This document shows positions 7,894-17,813 of a stretch of DNA of 64,000 nt, piece after piece. The position numbers and the translations under genes are program-made. Each line of letters starts with the position of its first letter. Position 1 is the stretch's first letter. Origin of the DNA: Phytoactinopolyspora alkaliphila (lineage in GTDB: Bacteria > Actinomycetota > Actinomycetes > Jiangellales > Jiangellaceae). The notes beneath the pieces were generated by a model. It was given only the letters and a program-made list of their open reading frames with translations. It was not told the DNA's origin and made no database searches. Where the stretch lies: assembly GCF_010550695.1 (NCBI RefSeq), contig NZ_JAAGOB010000003.1:62001-126000 (forward strand), written 5' to 3'.

Positions 7894-9476
7894 AAAGCGC
7901 GGATCACCACGCCGAGGATCACGCTGGCCAGTAGTGCCATCATCGGCAGCAGGCAACGGCGGGTGATCTCCCCGACCCGGTCCACGGCCCCGACCGCGGC
8001 CGCGCCGATCAGCACCACGACGGGCGCGATGCTGTTGCCGACGTTGCTCCCTGCCGCCTGCGCGGCGACCAGGAGTTCCGGATCGACGCCCACCAGGCCG
8101 GCCACCTCCCCCTGCAGGGCGGCGAACAGCGCGTTCGACGACGTACTCGAACCGGTCATGAACGATCCGACGGCGCCCACCACCGGCGCCAGTGCGGGAT
8201 ACGCCGAGCCGGCCGTGTCGGCGATGCCCGTGGCCAGCGTTGTGATCATGCCGCTGTCCACCAGGACCATGGCGAGCGTCCCGAGCAGCATTGTCGTGGG
8301 CGCTGAGCTGCGCACGGCGGTCAGCCATCCGTGCGTCACGGCCCGGCCCTCGACGCCCCGCCACAGCCCCGCCGCCCGGTACGTGAACCAGCCCAGGACA
8401 CACGCCAGCACGATGTAGAACCCGGGATGGCCGAGTACCGGTATGGGCAGGTACGCGTCGACCGATTCGTTGATCCAGCCCCTCCCGGTCGCGGTGCGGC
8501 CGAACGACGGGGCGAGCTGCCACACCTCCGTGACGAAGGCACGACTCGGTGGGATCAGGAACACCGGTAGCACCAGAAGCAGAAGGTAGCCGTACGGCGC
8601 CAGCACCATGGCTTGGCTCGCCGGTGACGGCGCAGTGGACAGCTCCGTGGGCTCAGGCGCGTCGTCGCCGATGGCCGGGGTTGGCTCGCCAGGCGCGCGC
8701 CGGGCCTCGACGAGGCGTTTGGCGGTGAGTACCAGGAGGCCGGCACTGCCCGCGGCCAGAGAGGCGATCGCCGGCACGGCCGTGGCACCGATCAGCAGTG
8801 TCGCGGCCATCGCCGGGCCGGCGGTGAGCAGGAGAACGGCGCCACGCCGCAGGCCCCCGAGCCCGCCGTCTAGCAGGAGGACCAACGCTCCGGCCAGGAT
8901 CGCGTTGACCGCGAGCAGGCCCGCGGTCTGCAGTGCCAGCGCGTTCTGCTCGGAGACGCCGAATCCGGCGGTCAAGGAGGCCATGTAGAACGACGAGCCC
9001 ATCGACCCGAAGGTGACCGACCAGTGATAACCGACCAGGGGAAGGACCACGGCGCGGACCTTGTCGTAGCCGAGCAGCAGCAGGAGCGGCGCGCACACGG
9101 CTACCGGCGTGCCGAAACCGGCGACGCCCTGGATGAAGCTCGGGAAGATCCAGGCCAGCAGCAGCACCCGGTCGGTGCGGCTAGGGAGATAGCGAGTGAA
9201 GGTGGTGCCCAGGCGCTCCATGCCGGCCGCGCTCGCCAGCCGGTACAGCAAGAGCGCGGGGACGATGACGCACAGGATCCAGCTGCCCAGCCACAGACCC
9301 TTCCCCGCGCCGGTGGCGAGAGTGCTCACCGGAGCCTCGAACAGCCAGTATGCGAGCACGACGGCCAGAGCCAAGGCGATCGCGGCCGACCACACCGTCT
9401 TCATCCGGCCCAGAAGGACCAGTAAGAACAGGGCGAGCACCGGTATCAGTGCGACCAGCCACAACCAGTCGGTCAT
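7890..9476 (-). CDS. LctP/LldP-family carboxylate (lactate-type) permease
   Basis: A 528-residue polytopic membrane protein of the L-lactate permease family. The conserved blocks are IQGVAGFGTPVAVCAPLL, GSSTSSNALFAALQ and AAQAAGSNVGNSIAPVVVL, and the length fits 12-14 membrane segments. Characterised members import L-lactate, D-lactate or glycolate with protons. The central loop around residues 250-290 is longer and Pro/Glu-rich. Its place beside the uronate genes raises the chance of another hydroxy-acid substrate, but nothing in the sequence proves this. ATG 9476 is the only good start. Confidence 0.9.
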   Translation of the reverse strand: MTDWLWLVALIPVLALFLLVLLGRMKTVWSAAIALALAVVLAYWLFEAPVSTLATGAGKGLWLGSWILCVIVPALLLYRLASAAGMERLGTTFTRYLPSRTDRVLLLAWIFPSFIQGVAGFGTPVAVCAPLLLLLGYDKVRAVVLPLVGYHWSVTFGSMGSSFYMASLTAGFGVSEQNALALQTAGLLAVNAILAGALVLLLDGGLGGLRRGAVLLLTAGPAMAATLLIGATAVPAIASLAAGSAGLLVLTAKRLVEARRAPGEPTPAIGDDAPEPTELSTAPSPASQAMVLAPYGYLLLLVLPVFLIPPSRAFVTEVWQLAPSFGRTATGRGWINESVDAYLPIPVLGHPGFYIVLACVLGWFTYRAAGLWRGVEGRAVTHGWLTAVRSSAPTTMLLGTLAMVLVDSGMITTLATGIADTAGSAYPALAPVVGAVGSFMTGSSTSSNALFAALQGEVAGLVGVDPELLVAAQAAGSNVGNSIAPVVVLIGAAAVGAVDRVGEITRRCLLPMMALLASVILGVVIRAF

Positions 9477-9640
9477 GTGCCCGTCCGGCCGGTGGCGTCG
9501 GGATCAGTCACACGGACACGGTACTGGTGCCCTGGGGCCGGAGGGGTGCCGGCCGCGCCGGGCGCGGTAGCCGTTGGACACACCGTGGGAGTGCGGAGCC
9601 GGCCGGTAGGGTCGTCGCAACCTCGAGAAGGGAACTCATC

Positions 9641-11419
9641 GTGGCGCACCGTCCACCCGTCTTCACCACACGGCCTGAGCTCACCGGAACATTCGGCATG
9701 GTCGCCTCGACGCACTACCTCGCGTCCCAGGCCGGTATGGCCGTGCTGGAGAAGGGCGGCAACGCTTTCGACGCCGCGGTCGCCGCGGGATTCGTGCTCC
9801 AGGTGGTGGAGCCGGAGATGAACGGCCCCGGCGGCGAGGTGCCGGTCATCGGCTGGCGCGCCGGGGACGACGAGCCGTTCGTCGTCTGCGGGCAGGGCAC
9901 CGCCCCCGCCGCAGCCGACATCGGCGCGTTCCGCTCGCTCGGACTCGATCTGATTCCGGGCACCGGCCTGCTGCCAGCATGCGTGCCCGGCGCGTTCGGC
10001 GGCTGGATGGCGCTGCTGCGGCACGGCACCATGAGCCTGGGCGACGTGCTGCGATACGCGATCGACTACGCGGGCGGCGGCTTTCCGCTCGGCCGGTCCG
10101 CTGTCGCCACCATCAACGGCGTGGCGTCGTGGTTCACCCAGCACTGGGCGAGTTCCGCGGCGCTCTGGCTGAACGACGGCGAGCCGCCCGCACCGGCCGC
10201 CCGAATGGTCAATCCCGCGCTGGCCGCTACCTACCAGCGCATCGTCGACGAGGCGGAGGCGTCGTCGACGGGTCGCGACGAGCAGATCGACCACGCTCTG
10301 CGCGCCTTCTATCAGGGATTCGTCGCCGAGGCGATCGCCGAGCATGTGCAGACCGAGGTGATGGACGCCAGCGGGCGTCCGCACCGCGGCCTGCTCGGCT
10401 ACGACGATCTCGCGGGCTGGCAAGCGAGCCTGGAACGTCCGGTGACGCTCGACTACCACGGCCACACCGTGTGCAAGGTGGGTCCGTGGAGCCAGGGGCC
10501 GGTGTTCCTGCAGCAGCTCGCATTGCTCCAGGGCTTCGACCTCGACGCGATGGCTCCCTCCGGCACCGAGATCATCCACACGGTCGTCGAATCCGCCAAG
10601 CTGGCCTTCGCCGACCGGGAGGCCCACTACGGCGACCCCGCGTTCGCGGACGTGCCGCTCGCCGCGTTGCTCTCGCCGGACTACGCCGCGCAGCGCCGGG
10701 AGCTGGTTTCCCACCACGCCGACACCGGAGCTCTGCGGCCCGGACAGCCGGGTGCGCGCGAGGCCAGGTTGCCGGTTGCCGGGTCGGTCGAACTGCCCGC
10801 AGCCAGCGGAGTCGGCGAACCGACGCTGGGACCGGTCGACGGAGACACCTGCCACCTCGACGTGGTGGACCGGTTCGGCAACGTCGTCTCCGCGACCCCG
10901 AGCGGCGGGTGGCTGCACAGCTCGCCCACTATCGCCGGCCTCGGGTTCTGCCTCGGCACCAGGGGTCAGATGTTCTGGCTCGAGGAGGGGCTGCCGAATT
11001 CACTGGCCCCCGGCAAACGGCCCCGGACCACGCTGACACCGTCGCTGGCGTATCGCGGCGACACCCGGATCGCATTCGGAACACCCGGTGGTGACCAGCA
11101 GGACCAGTGGTCCCTCCTGTGGTTCCTCAGATACGTCCACCACGGGATGAACCTGCAGGAAGCCATCGATGCTCCGGCCTGGCACACGTCGCATTTCACG
11201 TCGTCGTTCTATCCCCGTGCCGCGCACCCGGGCCGGCTGCACGTCGAGGCCCGCGTGGGGGAGGAGACCGTCCGGGAGCTCCGGCAGCGCGGCCATGAGG
11301 TGGTCGTCGAGGGCGAATGGTCGCTGGGCCGGATGTCGGCGGCGAGCGTGGGACGGGACGGCTTCCTTCGCGCCGCTGCCAATCCACGGGGGATGCAGGG
11401 CTACGCCGCCGGCCGCTGA
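9641..11419 (+). CDS. Gamma-glutamyltransferase (Ntn-hydrolase) family protein
   Basis: A 592-residue Ntn-type precursor. The N-terminal block MVASTHYLASQAGMAVLEKGGNAFDAAVAA is typical of GGT large subunits. Thr403 in GDTCHLDVVDRFGN aligns with the autoprocessing nucleophile, giving a roughly 400-residue large and 190-residue small subunit. NSLAPGKRPRTTLTPS and FGTPGGDQQDQW are the small-subunit substrate loops. There is no clear signal peptide, so it may be cytoplasmic, unlike classical periplasmic GGT. GTG 9641 is preceded by AAGGGA seven bases away. Substrate could be a gamma-glutamyl compound or a cephalosporin-acylase-like amide. Confidence 0.88.
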   Translation: MAHRPPVFTTRPELTGTFGMVASTHYLASQAGMAVLEKGGNAFDAAVAAGFVLQVVEPEMNGPGGEVPVIGWRAGDDEPFVVCGQGTAPAAADIGAFRSLGLDLIPGTGLLPACVPGAFGGWMALLRHGTMSLGDVLRYAIDYAGGGFPLGRSAVATINGVASWFTQHWASSAALWLNDGEPPAPAARMVNPALAATYQRIVDEAEASSTGRDEQIDHALRAFYQGFVAEAIAEHVQTEVMDASGRPHRGLLGYDDLAGWQASLERPVTLDYHGHTVCKVGPWSQGPVFLQQLALLQGFDLDAMAPSGTEIIHTVVESAKLAFADREAHYGDPAFADVPLAALLSPDYAAQRRELVSHHADTGALRPGQPGAREARLPVAGSVELPAASGVGEPTLGPVDGDTCHLDVVDRFGNVVSATPSGGWLHSSPTIAGLGFCLGTRGQMFWLEEGLPNSLAPGKRPRTTLTPSLAYRGDTRIAFGTPGGDQQDQWSLLWFLRYVHHGMNLQEAIDAPAWHTSHFTSSFYPRAAHPGRLHVEARVGEETVRELRQRGHEVVVEGEWSLGRMSAASVGRDGFLRAAANPRGMQGYAAGR

Positions 11420-11501
11420 CCTTCTGTACCTGTCCGGCTCGTGAGTTCGCGGCGAACGGGTAAACACGTCAATGTCCGGCCATATGAAGGAGGCAATGGG
11501 C

Positions 11502-11843
11502 ATGACGCACCACGAAGAGCTGCCACTCGAAGGCTACGACCAGATGACCGTCGGCACCATCCGCGACGCGATCCGTTCCCTGGACGAAGAGCAACTGCAG
11601 AAGCTCCTCGAGCATGAGCACAGTCACGCGGACCGTCCGCTGGTCAAGGAGATCATGACGAACCGGATGGTCGAGCTGTCCGCGGGTGCGGAGCCGACGG
11701 AGGGCGAGCCTCCGTCGGTGTCGCCGTCGGCACAGCCGCGGGGGAAGCAGAAGGTGGGACCGGAGACAACCGCGGAGCCGATCATTCCGCCTGCGCACGG
11801 AGTTCCCACCGGCCATCGTCCCCGCCAGGGGCCGCGTCGTTGA
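11502..11843 (+). CDS. Small actinobacterial protein with YDxxTVxxIRxxIRxLDxxQL domain
   Basis: A 113-residue protein in two parts. Residues about 5-55 form a compact helical domain (LPLEGYDQMTVGTIRD, then SLDEEQLQKLLEHEHSHADR) like the DUF8129-type unit of small actinobacterial proteins. The remainder is a Pro/Gly/Glu-rich, probably disordered tail ending in basic residues. ATG 11502 was chosen because AAGGAGG (11487-11493) lies eight bases upstream; an ATG at 11472 in the same frame has none. Function is unknown. It follows the GGT gene by about 80 bp and precedes a long inverted repeat. Confidence 0.72.
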   Translation: MTHHEELPLEGYDQMTVGTIRDAIRSLDEEQLQKLLEHEHSHADRPLVKEIMTNRMVELSAGAEPTEGEPPSVSPSAQPRGKQKVGPETTAEPIIPPAHGVPTGHRPRQGPRR

Positions 11844-11863
11844 CGGTCTCTTCTGCGCTCAAC

Positions 11864-11939
11864 GTTGACTTCCATGCCGTGAATCGCGCGAAGGCGGCCG
11901 GATAGGCACCAAAACGCGATTCACGGCGGTGAAGTCAAC
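11864..11939. repeat. Long imperfect inverted repeat (25-bp arms, 26-nt loop)
   Basis: The left arm 11864-11888 starts GTTGACTTC and continues GCCGTGAATCGCG. The right arm 11915-11939 mirrors both blocks (CGCGATTCACGGC and GAAGTCAAC), with only a 3-nt unmatched block between them. It lies between the convergent 113-residue gene and the lipoprotein gene. It could act as a bidirectional terminator or be a member of a dispersed palindrome family. Confidence 0.8.
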
Positions 11940-12004
11940 CTACGGCAGCGAAGTCCCCGAGCGCAGCCCGAACACACTCCGCCCAGCGCGGCGGTGCATA
12001 CAGA

Positions 12005-12622
12005 TCACGATCGTTCGCGGAGGTTCGGCGGCGGTTCCAGACCAGGCGTGGTGCACAGGCGGAAGGTGCCCTGCTCGTTGAGCCGGTAGTCGTACGTCTT
12101 TCCTTCCGCCTCCAGTTCCACCCAGTACCCGTCGACGATCGCTTGGGTGTACATCATCCCGGGCTCCGGGCAGCCGAGCGAGCCATCGGGCCACTGCACA
12201 GCCTGAGCGCGGACGACGACCACGTCACCTGGTGCGGTACCCGCCCGGTCGGCGGCGTCAGCGACGACGTCGTCCAGGATCCCGGCCGGGACTTCTCCGG
12301 TGAGCGGCGGTTGAGTGCCGGTCGGCTGTGGCGTGGGTGTAAGCCGATCGGACGGCGACCTGGTCGGCTGGGGCTGGTCGGTGGGCCCGGGCGAGGTCCG
12401 CTCCGGGTCGGGCTCGACTGGTGGCACGGTGTCCTCCGGTGTCGGAGCGATATCGGTCGGCGTGGACTCCGCCGGGGCGGGGTCCGCCGACGATGCGGCC
12501 GGCTCCGGCGTTGTGGTCGCGCTGGGGCCGGCGTCGTCGTCCGCGCCACATCCGGCCAACGCCAGGACGAGCGCGGCACCCAGCGAACCCAGGGCTGTCC
12601 TCATACCACTCAGACGCCCCAT
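12005..12622 (-). CDS. Secreted lipoprotein with Thr/Pro-rich linker
   Basis: A 205-residue predicted lipoprotein. An N-terminal hydrophobic signal ends in the lipobox LALAGC, followed by about 80 residues of Thr/Pro/Asp-rich linker and a C-terminal globular domain (QAVQWPDGSLGCPEPGMMYT and YWVELEAEGKTYDYRLN). That C-terminal unit recurs in envelope proteins of unknown role in several phyla. ATG 12622 has GGGAG five bases upstream; an in-frame GTG at 12628 is less well placed. It lies downstream of the subtilase gene on the same strand, with a strongly structured spacer between them. Confidence 0.82.
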   Translation of the reverse strand: MGRLSGMRTALGSLGAALVLALAGCGADDDAGPSATTTPEPAASSADPAPAESTPTDIAPTPEDTVPPVEPDPERTSPGPTDQPQPTRSPSDRLTPTPQPTGTQPPLTGEVPAGILDDVVADAADRAGTAPGDVVVVRAQAVQWPDGSLGCPEPGMMYTQAIVDGYWVELEAEGKTYDYRLNEQGTFRLCTTPGLEPPPNLRERS

Positions 12623-12667
12623 ACCCACTCCCGGTTCCCTGGTCCTCCCTGCTGAGCAGCGGAACGT

Positions 12668-12768
12668 GGAGGGGCGGCGGAACTCCGGCAGCCGGCCTCA
12701 AGGCGACGGTGTGGCACGCTTTTCCGCCACGCCGTCGACAGTCGGCAGAGGAGTTGCGCCGCCCCTCC
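12668..12768. repeat. Nested inverted repeat between subtilase and lipoprotein genes
   Basis: The outer arms (12668-12686, GGAGGGGCGGCGGAACTCC, and 12750-12768) pair at 18 of 19 positions. A second stem lies inside: CGACGGTGTGGC (12704-12715) with GCCACGCCGTCG (12726-12737), 11 of 12. The transcript would fold into a long two-tier hairpin directly after the subtilase stop, so a terminator or mRNA-stabilising role is plausible. Confidence 0.75.
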
Positions 12769-12787
12769 CCAAGAGGGCCCGCAGCCC

Positions 12788-15700
12788 TCAATCGGCGAGG
12801 ATCAGCGTCGATGCTTCGTCGAGACCGGGCGCGCCGCCGCGGTAGAGCAGCAGCAGACCGGTCTCGGTGGTGTTCACCGTCTCGCCGGTGTCGACATACC
12901 CCAGGGTTTCCCGCCCGCGGGCTGGTACGGTGCCGAAACCGACGGAGCCGTCGCCGAACACGCCGAGGAACCGCTCACCCATCGGGGCGATGGTGATGCC
13001 GCCCACCTCGTCGCCTGGGCCACCGAAGTAGATGTCGGTCGCTACAGCTGTGACGTCCATCGGGGTGCCGAAATCGGCGGCGGTCATCCCGATCTGCTCA
13101 CCGCAGATGGGCAGCACGGTGTTGGCACTGTTGGTGTCGTGATCGGTGAAGAACCAGGCATCGGCGGTTCCGGTGGCCAGGTCGACGACGAACGTGGCGT
13201 TGCGGCCGTCGTCGTACCCGGCAAAGGACAGATCCCGATTGACGACGACGTAGTCCGCCGCGCCGTCTTGGCCGGTGTCCAGCCAGAACTCGAAGGAGGA
13301 CGGGACATTGGCGTGGGTCTGCCGTTCCCAGGTGTTGACGGCGAACGTCATCACGAACGACTCGTCGTCGGAGCAGAACCCCGCGGGAACGGGTGCGGTT
13401 GCCACGCCCAGGTAGCGGAAGTCTGGCGTGGGCATGCCTTCACCCGCGTCTCCCCGCTCCTGCCGCTCGCTCTCGGCGATCAGCGAGTACGTCTCCACGG
13501 CGGCGTCTCCGACGCCCGTGTTCACGAGCCGGAGGGAGTCCCTGACCTTGGTCTCACGGACGTCGCCGGTCTGCCGCGGGAGAACGTGCCACGGCACTCG
13601 GATCGTGTTCTGGTCCTGGCCGGCCTCGGCGAAGGTGAGGTAGCCGTCGTACTCCATGGCGGTGAGGGCGTCGCCGTCGGCGCCGAGCGCTCCGGAGTCG
13701 AGGTTCCATTCCCGCAGTGCGGCGCCGTCGATCGTCATCGTCACCTTGACGTCACGCGAGGCGCCGGCCGGTATCTTCACGCTGCGTGGTGCGGTCACGG
13801 TGACCGCACCGTTCGCCTCGTCGTCGGCGAAACGGAACTCCGGGGTGACGTCGTAGGTGATCCGCCGGTCGGAGACGTTGGTGACGCGCACCGCCTCGGT
13901 CATGGTGAGTCTCTTCTGGTGCACCTCGTGGAACCCGAAGGACAGTGCCGCGCTTCGCTGCTCCGGCACCCAAGCCGTGGCTCCGGCCGCCAGCGCGCGG
14001 TCCACGCGGACCTCGCCACCGCCGATCCGGGTGATCGGTGCGAGGTCACCGCCGAGGAATTCCGGCTCGTTCATGATCTCGATCTCGCCGGTGTTCATCA
14101 GATTCGCCTTGACCTGCATGGGGTCCCGCTCCGGGAAGGCCTGCATGAGCAGGGCCGCGGAGCCGGCCACCATCGGGGTGGCGCCCGAGGTGCCTCCGAA
14201 CGCGCCCTCACCCGCACCGGTGCCGGCGATCGCCGAGATGGATGCCCCGGGGGCGCCGATCTCCGGCTTGATGATGTTCGATTCGACCGTGGGGCCGCGG
14301 GAGGAGGATCCGACCGTGTGCCCGATCAGCGGTATGCCGGCCTCCGGGTCGAAGCGCACCATGACGCCGTCCTCGACGTGGGCCTTGAGCGCCTGGTTCT
14401 CCGCCTGGCCGATCATGAAGCCCGGGATGTCGATGGGACGGTCGCCGCCGTCGGCGCCCGCGAAGGGTTCGTCCGGGGTGACCATGCCGATGATGCCCGC
14501 GATGCCGCCGGCCTGACTGATGTGACTGATCTTGAGGCTGAAGTTGCAGTCGCCCCGGTCGACGAGGACCACCAGCCCATCGAGACTGCCCGGCTCGAAC
14601 GGCTCACAGCCGAGGAGGTTGCCGCCCTGCCCGTCGGCGTACTGCAGCGGTCCCTCGATCAGCTCGGTCAACGGCACCGACCAGGGCTGGAACACGGCGG
14701 CGTACTCGCCGGCGATCGCCTCGGGTGAGACGACCTCCATGAGGGGTAGCACCGCGGACGGCACGTAGGTCTGTGCCACCGAGAGGGCCGACGGCGCGGC
14801 GCCCGGCGTGGAGGTGATGAACGGCTTGTCGGAGCTGTTGCCCGAGGCTGCGACGACGAGCACGCCCAGTTCCGAGACGTTCTCCACCGCCTGGGAGAGC
14901 TGGTTGTCGAAGTGCTGACCGTAGACGGCGCCCAAGGACATGTTCACGATGTCCACGGGATCGCTGGTGTCGCCGTTGCCGTACGGGTCGAGAACCCAGT
15001 CCATCGCCTGCATCAGGGCGACGCCCGAGCAGGCGGAATCCTGGGATGCGCACACTTTGGCGGCGTACAGGTCCACGGCCGGCGCCACGCCGTTGACACC
15101 GCCGATGATGTCGGCGACATGCGTGCCGTGACCGTCGTAGTCGATCGGGTCCGGGTTGGGATTGAGCGCCGACGCCGGGTCGCCGCCGACCCACTGCTCG
15201 CCGACGAAGTCGTAGCCTTCGACTACCTTGTCGGTGGGGAAGAGGCCGTCCCGGGTGGTGTTGGCGGGGTCGTCGAAGTCCGTGCCGTAGGCCTCTTCGT
15301 AGGCCTCGAGGGTGCCCGCACCGCCGAGCTTGGCGTGGGTGTAGTCGATTCCGGAGTCGAGCACCGCGACACGCACGCCGTCACCGTCGAAGCCGGCGTT
15401 GTGCACGGTCTCGCCGCCGATGTAGGGAACGGTCTCGTTGAGTGCCTCCTCGTAGTCGATCACCTTCGCGATCGACACGACGCGCTCGTCGTCGGCGAGG
15501 TCCTTCAGCGCGGCCGCGTCGACTTCGACGATCACGGCGTTCAGGGCGCCGGAGACGGCGGCGACCTGCTGGGCCGAGCCGTCTGCACGGGTGATCGATC
15601 CGAGGACGCTCGCCTGCTGCCGGTCGACTGCGGCCTTCTGCTGCCGTTGCCGCGCCGGCGACGCGTCGCCGGCAGCCACGACCGAGACGGGATCCTCGCT

Positions 15701-15925
15701 CAGCTGCACGCTCACCAGCTCGGTGCCGGTGGCTTCGAGCAGCTGGGGATCGATCTTCCCGTCGAGCTCAGCCCCTGAAGCGGTCACCGGGTCGTCGAGT
15801 CTGAGGTCCTCGACATGATCTGGGACCGGGCGTTCGGGCACACCCGCATCCTCGGCGGCGACGGTGCTGGCGCTGGCGGCCAGCAGGGCAAGGGACGTGA
15901 CAGCGACGGCGATGCGTCTGACCAT
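12788..15925 (-). CDS. Secreted subtilisin-family (S8) serine protease with PA domain
   Basis: A 1045-residue secreted protease. Residues 1-24 form a signal peptide ending in AAE; about 60-155 resemble an I9 propeptide. The catalytic triad is D190 (VAVLDSGIDYTH), H266 (YDGHGTHV) and S580 (GGTSGATPM). A protease-associated insert occupies about 395-530, as in lactocepin/C5a-peptidase-type subtilases. The C-terminal 400 residues contain Fn3-like beta segments and end without a membrane anchor or LPxTG. GGGAGG nine bases ahead supports ATG 15925. It probably degrades extracellular protein. Confidence 0.94.
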   Translation of the reverse strand: MVRRIAVAVTSLALLAASASTVAAEDAGVPERPVPDHVEDLRLDDPVTASGAELDGKIDPQLLEATGTELVSVQLSEDPVSVVAAGDASPARQRQQKAAVDRQQASVLGSITRADGSAQQVAAVSGALNAVIVEVDAAALKDLADDERVVSIAKVIDYEEALNETVPYIGGETVHNAGFDGDGVRVAVLDSGIDYTHAKLGGAGTLEAYEEAYGTDFDDPANTTRDGLFPTDKVVEGYDFVGEQWVGGDPASALNPNPDPIDYDGHGTHVADIIGGVNGVAPAVDLYAAKVCASQDSACSGVALMQAMDWVLDPYGNGDTSDPVDIVNMSLGAVYGQHFDNQLSQAVENVSELGVLVVAASGNSSDKPFITSTPGAAPSALSVAQTYVPSAVLPLMEVVSPEAIAGEYAAVFQPWSVPLTELIEGPLQYADGQGGNLLGCEPFEPGSLDGLVVLVDRGDCNFSLKISHISQAGGIAGIIGMVTPDEPFAGADGGDRPIDIPGFMIGQAENQALKAHVEDGVMVRFDPEAGIPLIGHTVGSSSRGPTVESNIIKPEIGAPGASISAIAGTGAGEGAFGGTSGATPMVAGSAALLMQAFPERDPMQVKANLMNTGEIEIMNEPEFLGGDLAPITRIGGGEVRVDRALAAGATAWVPEQRSAALSFGFHEVHQKRLTMTEAVRVTNVSDRRITYDVTPEFRFADDEANGAVTVTAPRSVKIPAGASRDVKVTMTIDGAALREWNLDSGALGADGDALTAMEYDGYLTFAEAGQDQNTIRVPWHVLPRQTGDVRETKVRDSLRLVNTGVGDAAVETYSLIAESERQERGDAGEGMPTPDFRYLGVATAPVPAGFCSDDESFVMTFAVNTWERQTHANVPSSFEFWLDTGQDGAADYVVVNRDLSFAGYDDGRNATFVVDLATGTADAWFFTDHDTNSANTVLPICGEQIGMTAADFGTPMDVTAVATDIYFGGPGDEVGGITIAPMGERFLGVFGDGSVGFGTVPARGRETLGYVDTGETVNTTETGLLLLYRGGAPGLDEASTLILAD

Positions 15926-15967
15926 GTCGGGGATCCTCCCGTGGCAGATATTCGGTTTTCCCCCGTA

Positions 15968-15994
15968 TGCGCTGGACTACTTATGGCCAGCGCA
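15968..15994. promoter_or_regulatory. Inverted repeat upstream of the subtilase gene
   Basis: TGCGCTGG (15968-15975) and CCAGCGCA (15987-15994) pair perfectly over 8 bp with an 11-nt spacer, 43 bp before the subtilase ATG. It could be an operator or a leader hairpin. Confidence 0.4.
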
Positions 15995-16078
15995 GGTGTC
16001 GAGAAAACTTAGCATCGCGGCACATATCTGCCTAGAGGCCGAACGGCCGGGCAGCGGATGGTCCACACGGCCGTTCTC

Positions 16079-16154
16079 AACCCCTGGCATGGGTTGAGGT
16101 CGCTGGAAACGGACATTTCGGGCCGATTAGCGACCTCAACCCATGCCAGGGGTT
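16079..16154. repeat. Perfect 26-bp inverted repeat; copy 1 of a dispersed element
   Basis: Arms 16079-16104 and 16129-16154 are exact reverse complements, beginning AACCCCTGGCATGGGTT, with a 24-nt loop. The loop read on the minus strand (GCCCGAAATGTCCGTTTC) matches the loop of the repeat at 33254-33340 at 16 of 18 positions, and the arms share CCCCTGGCATGGGTT. Homology through the loop shows common descent rather than two unrelated terminators. Confidence 0.9.
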
Positions 16155-16165
16155 GTGGTAGGGGG

Positions 16166-16882
16166 TCAGTCGTCGCCGGCGAGGGTGAGAACGCGCAGAC
16201 GTTCGCCCGCGTACCAGGTGGTGCCGCCGACGACCAGGACGAGCAGCACCAGCGCCGCACCGAGGCTGACGTCGGAGGAGATCACGCCCGGACCGGTGAT
16301 GGCCTCGGTCACCGACAACGCCCATTGCTGGATGCTCAGCGTCCGGGCGCCGGGCACGAAACTGCCCACCAGGCTCTCCCATGCCAGCGCGTACACCAGG
16401 CCGACGATGACGGCGTGCCGGGTGGCGATCGCCAGCAGCAGGAAGAGCGCGCTATAGGTCACGCCGGCGACGAGCGCGCCGACGCCGAACCCGAGCGCGA
16501 CGTTCGCCGACGTGCCCGCCATGATGGCTCCGGCGAGGAACGTCGGCGCCGCCGCGAAGGCGATCGCCGCGGTCACCGCCACCAGGAGCTTGCTGCGCAC
16601 GATCTCCGCCCGGGAGATCGGCTTGGCGAGGATGTAGACGATGGAGCCGTCGTCGATCTCCGGGCCGATGGCGCCGGTGCCCACGATCAGGCCGAACAGT
16701 GGCAGCAGGGTGCTCAGCGAGACGCCGTGCAGGAACTGGGCGGTGTCGTCGGGCGAGAGGTCCGCGAACAGGCGCAACAGCACGGCCAGGACCAAGAGCA
16801 GGACCGAGAGTGCGGCGAGCAGGTAGATGCGGCGCCCACCGAGCATCGCGCGGGCCGTCATCCGGATGATTGTCGAGTTCAC
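16166..16882 (-). CDS. ABC-2 type transporter permease (module A)
   Basis: A 238-residue membrane protein with about six hydrophobic segments. The cytoplasmic motif EIDDGSIVYILAKPISRAEIVRSK is typical of ABC-2 exporter permeases. It begins at GTG 16882, 13 bp after the ATP-binding gene of module A. It should form the channel of an exporter with the products of the upstream genes of the same operon. Substrate is unknown; related NatB/CcmB-like systems move ions, lipids or peptides. Confidence 0.85.
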   Translation of the reverse strand: MNSTIIRMTARAMLGGRRIYLLAALSVLLLVLAVLLRLFADLSPDDTAQFLHGVSLSTLLPLFGLIVGTGAIGPEIDDGSIVYILAKPISRAEIVRSKLLVAVTAAIAFAAAPTFLAGAIMAGTSANVALGFGVGALVAGVTYSALFLLLAIATRHAVIVGLVYALAWESLVGSFVPGARTLSIQQWALSVTEAITGPGVISSDVSLGAALVLLVLVVGGTTWYAGERLRVLTLAGDD

Positions 16883-16895
16883 GTGAATCCCTGCC

Positions 16896-17812
<917 letters not shown>

Positions 17813-17813
<1 letters not shown>

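Noticed and set aside
13139-14728. 529-residue plus-strand frame opposite the subtilase
   Set aside because: The subtilase has all three catalytic residues, and this frame shows none of any family.
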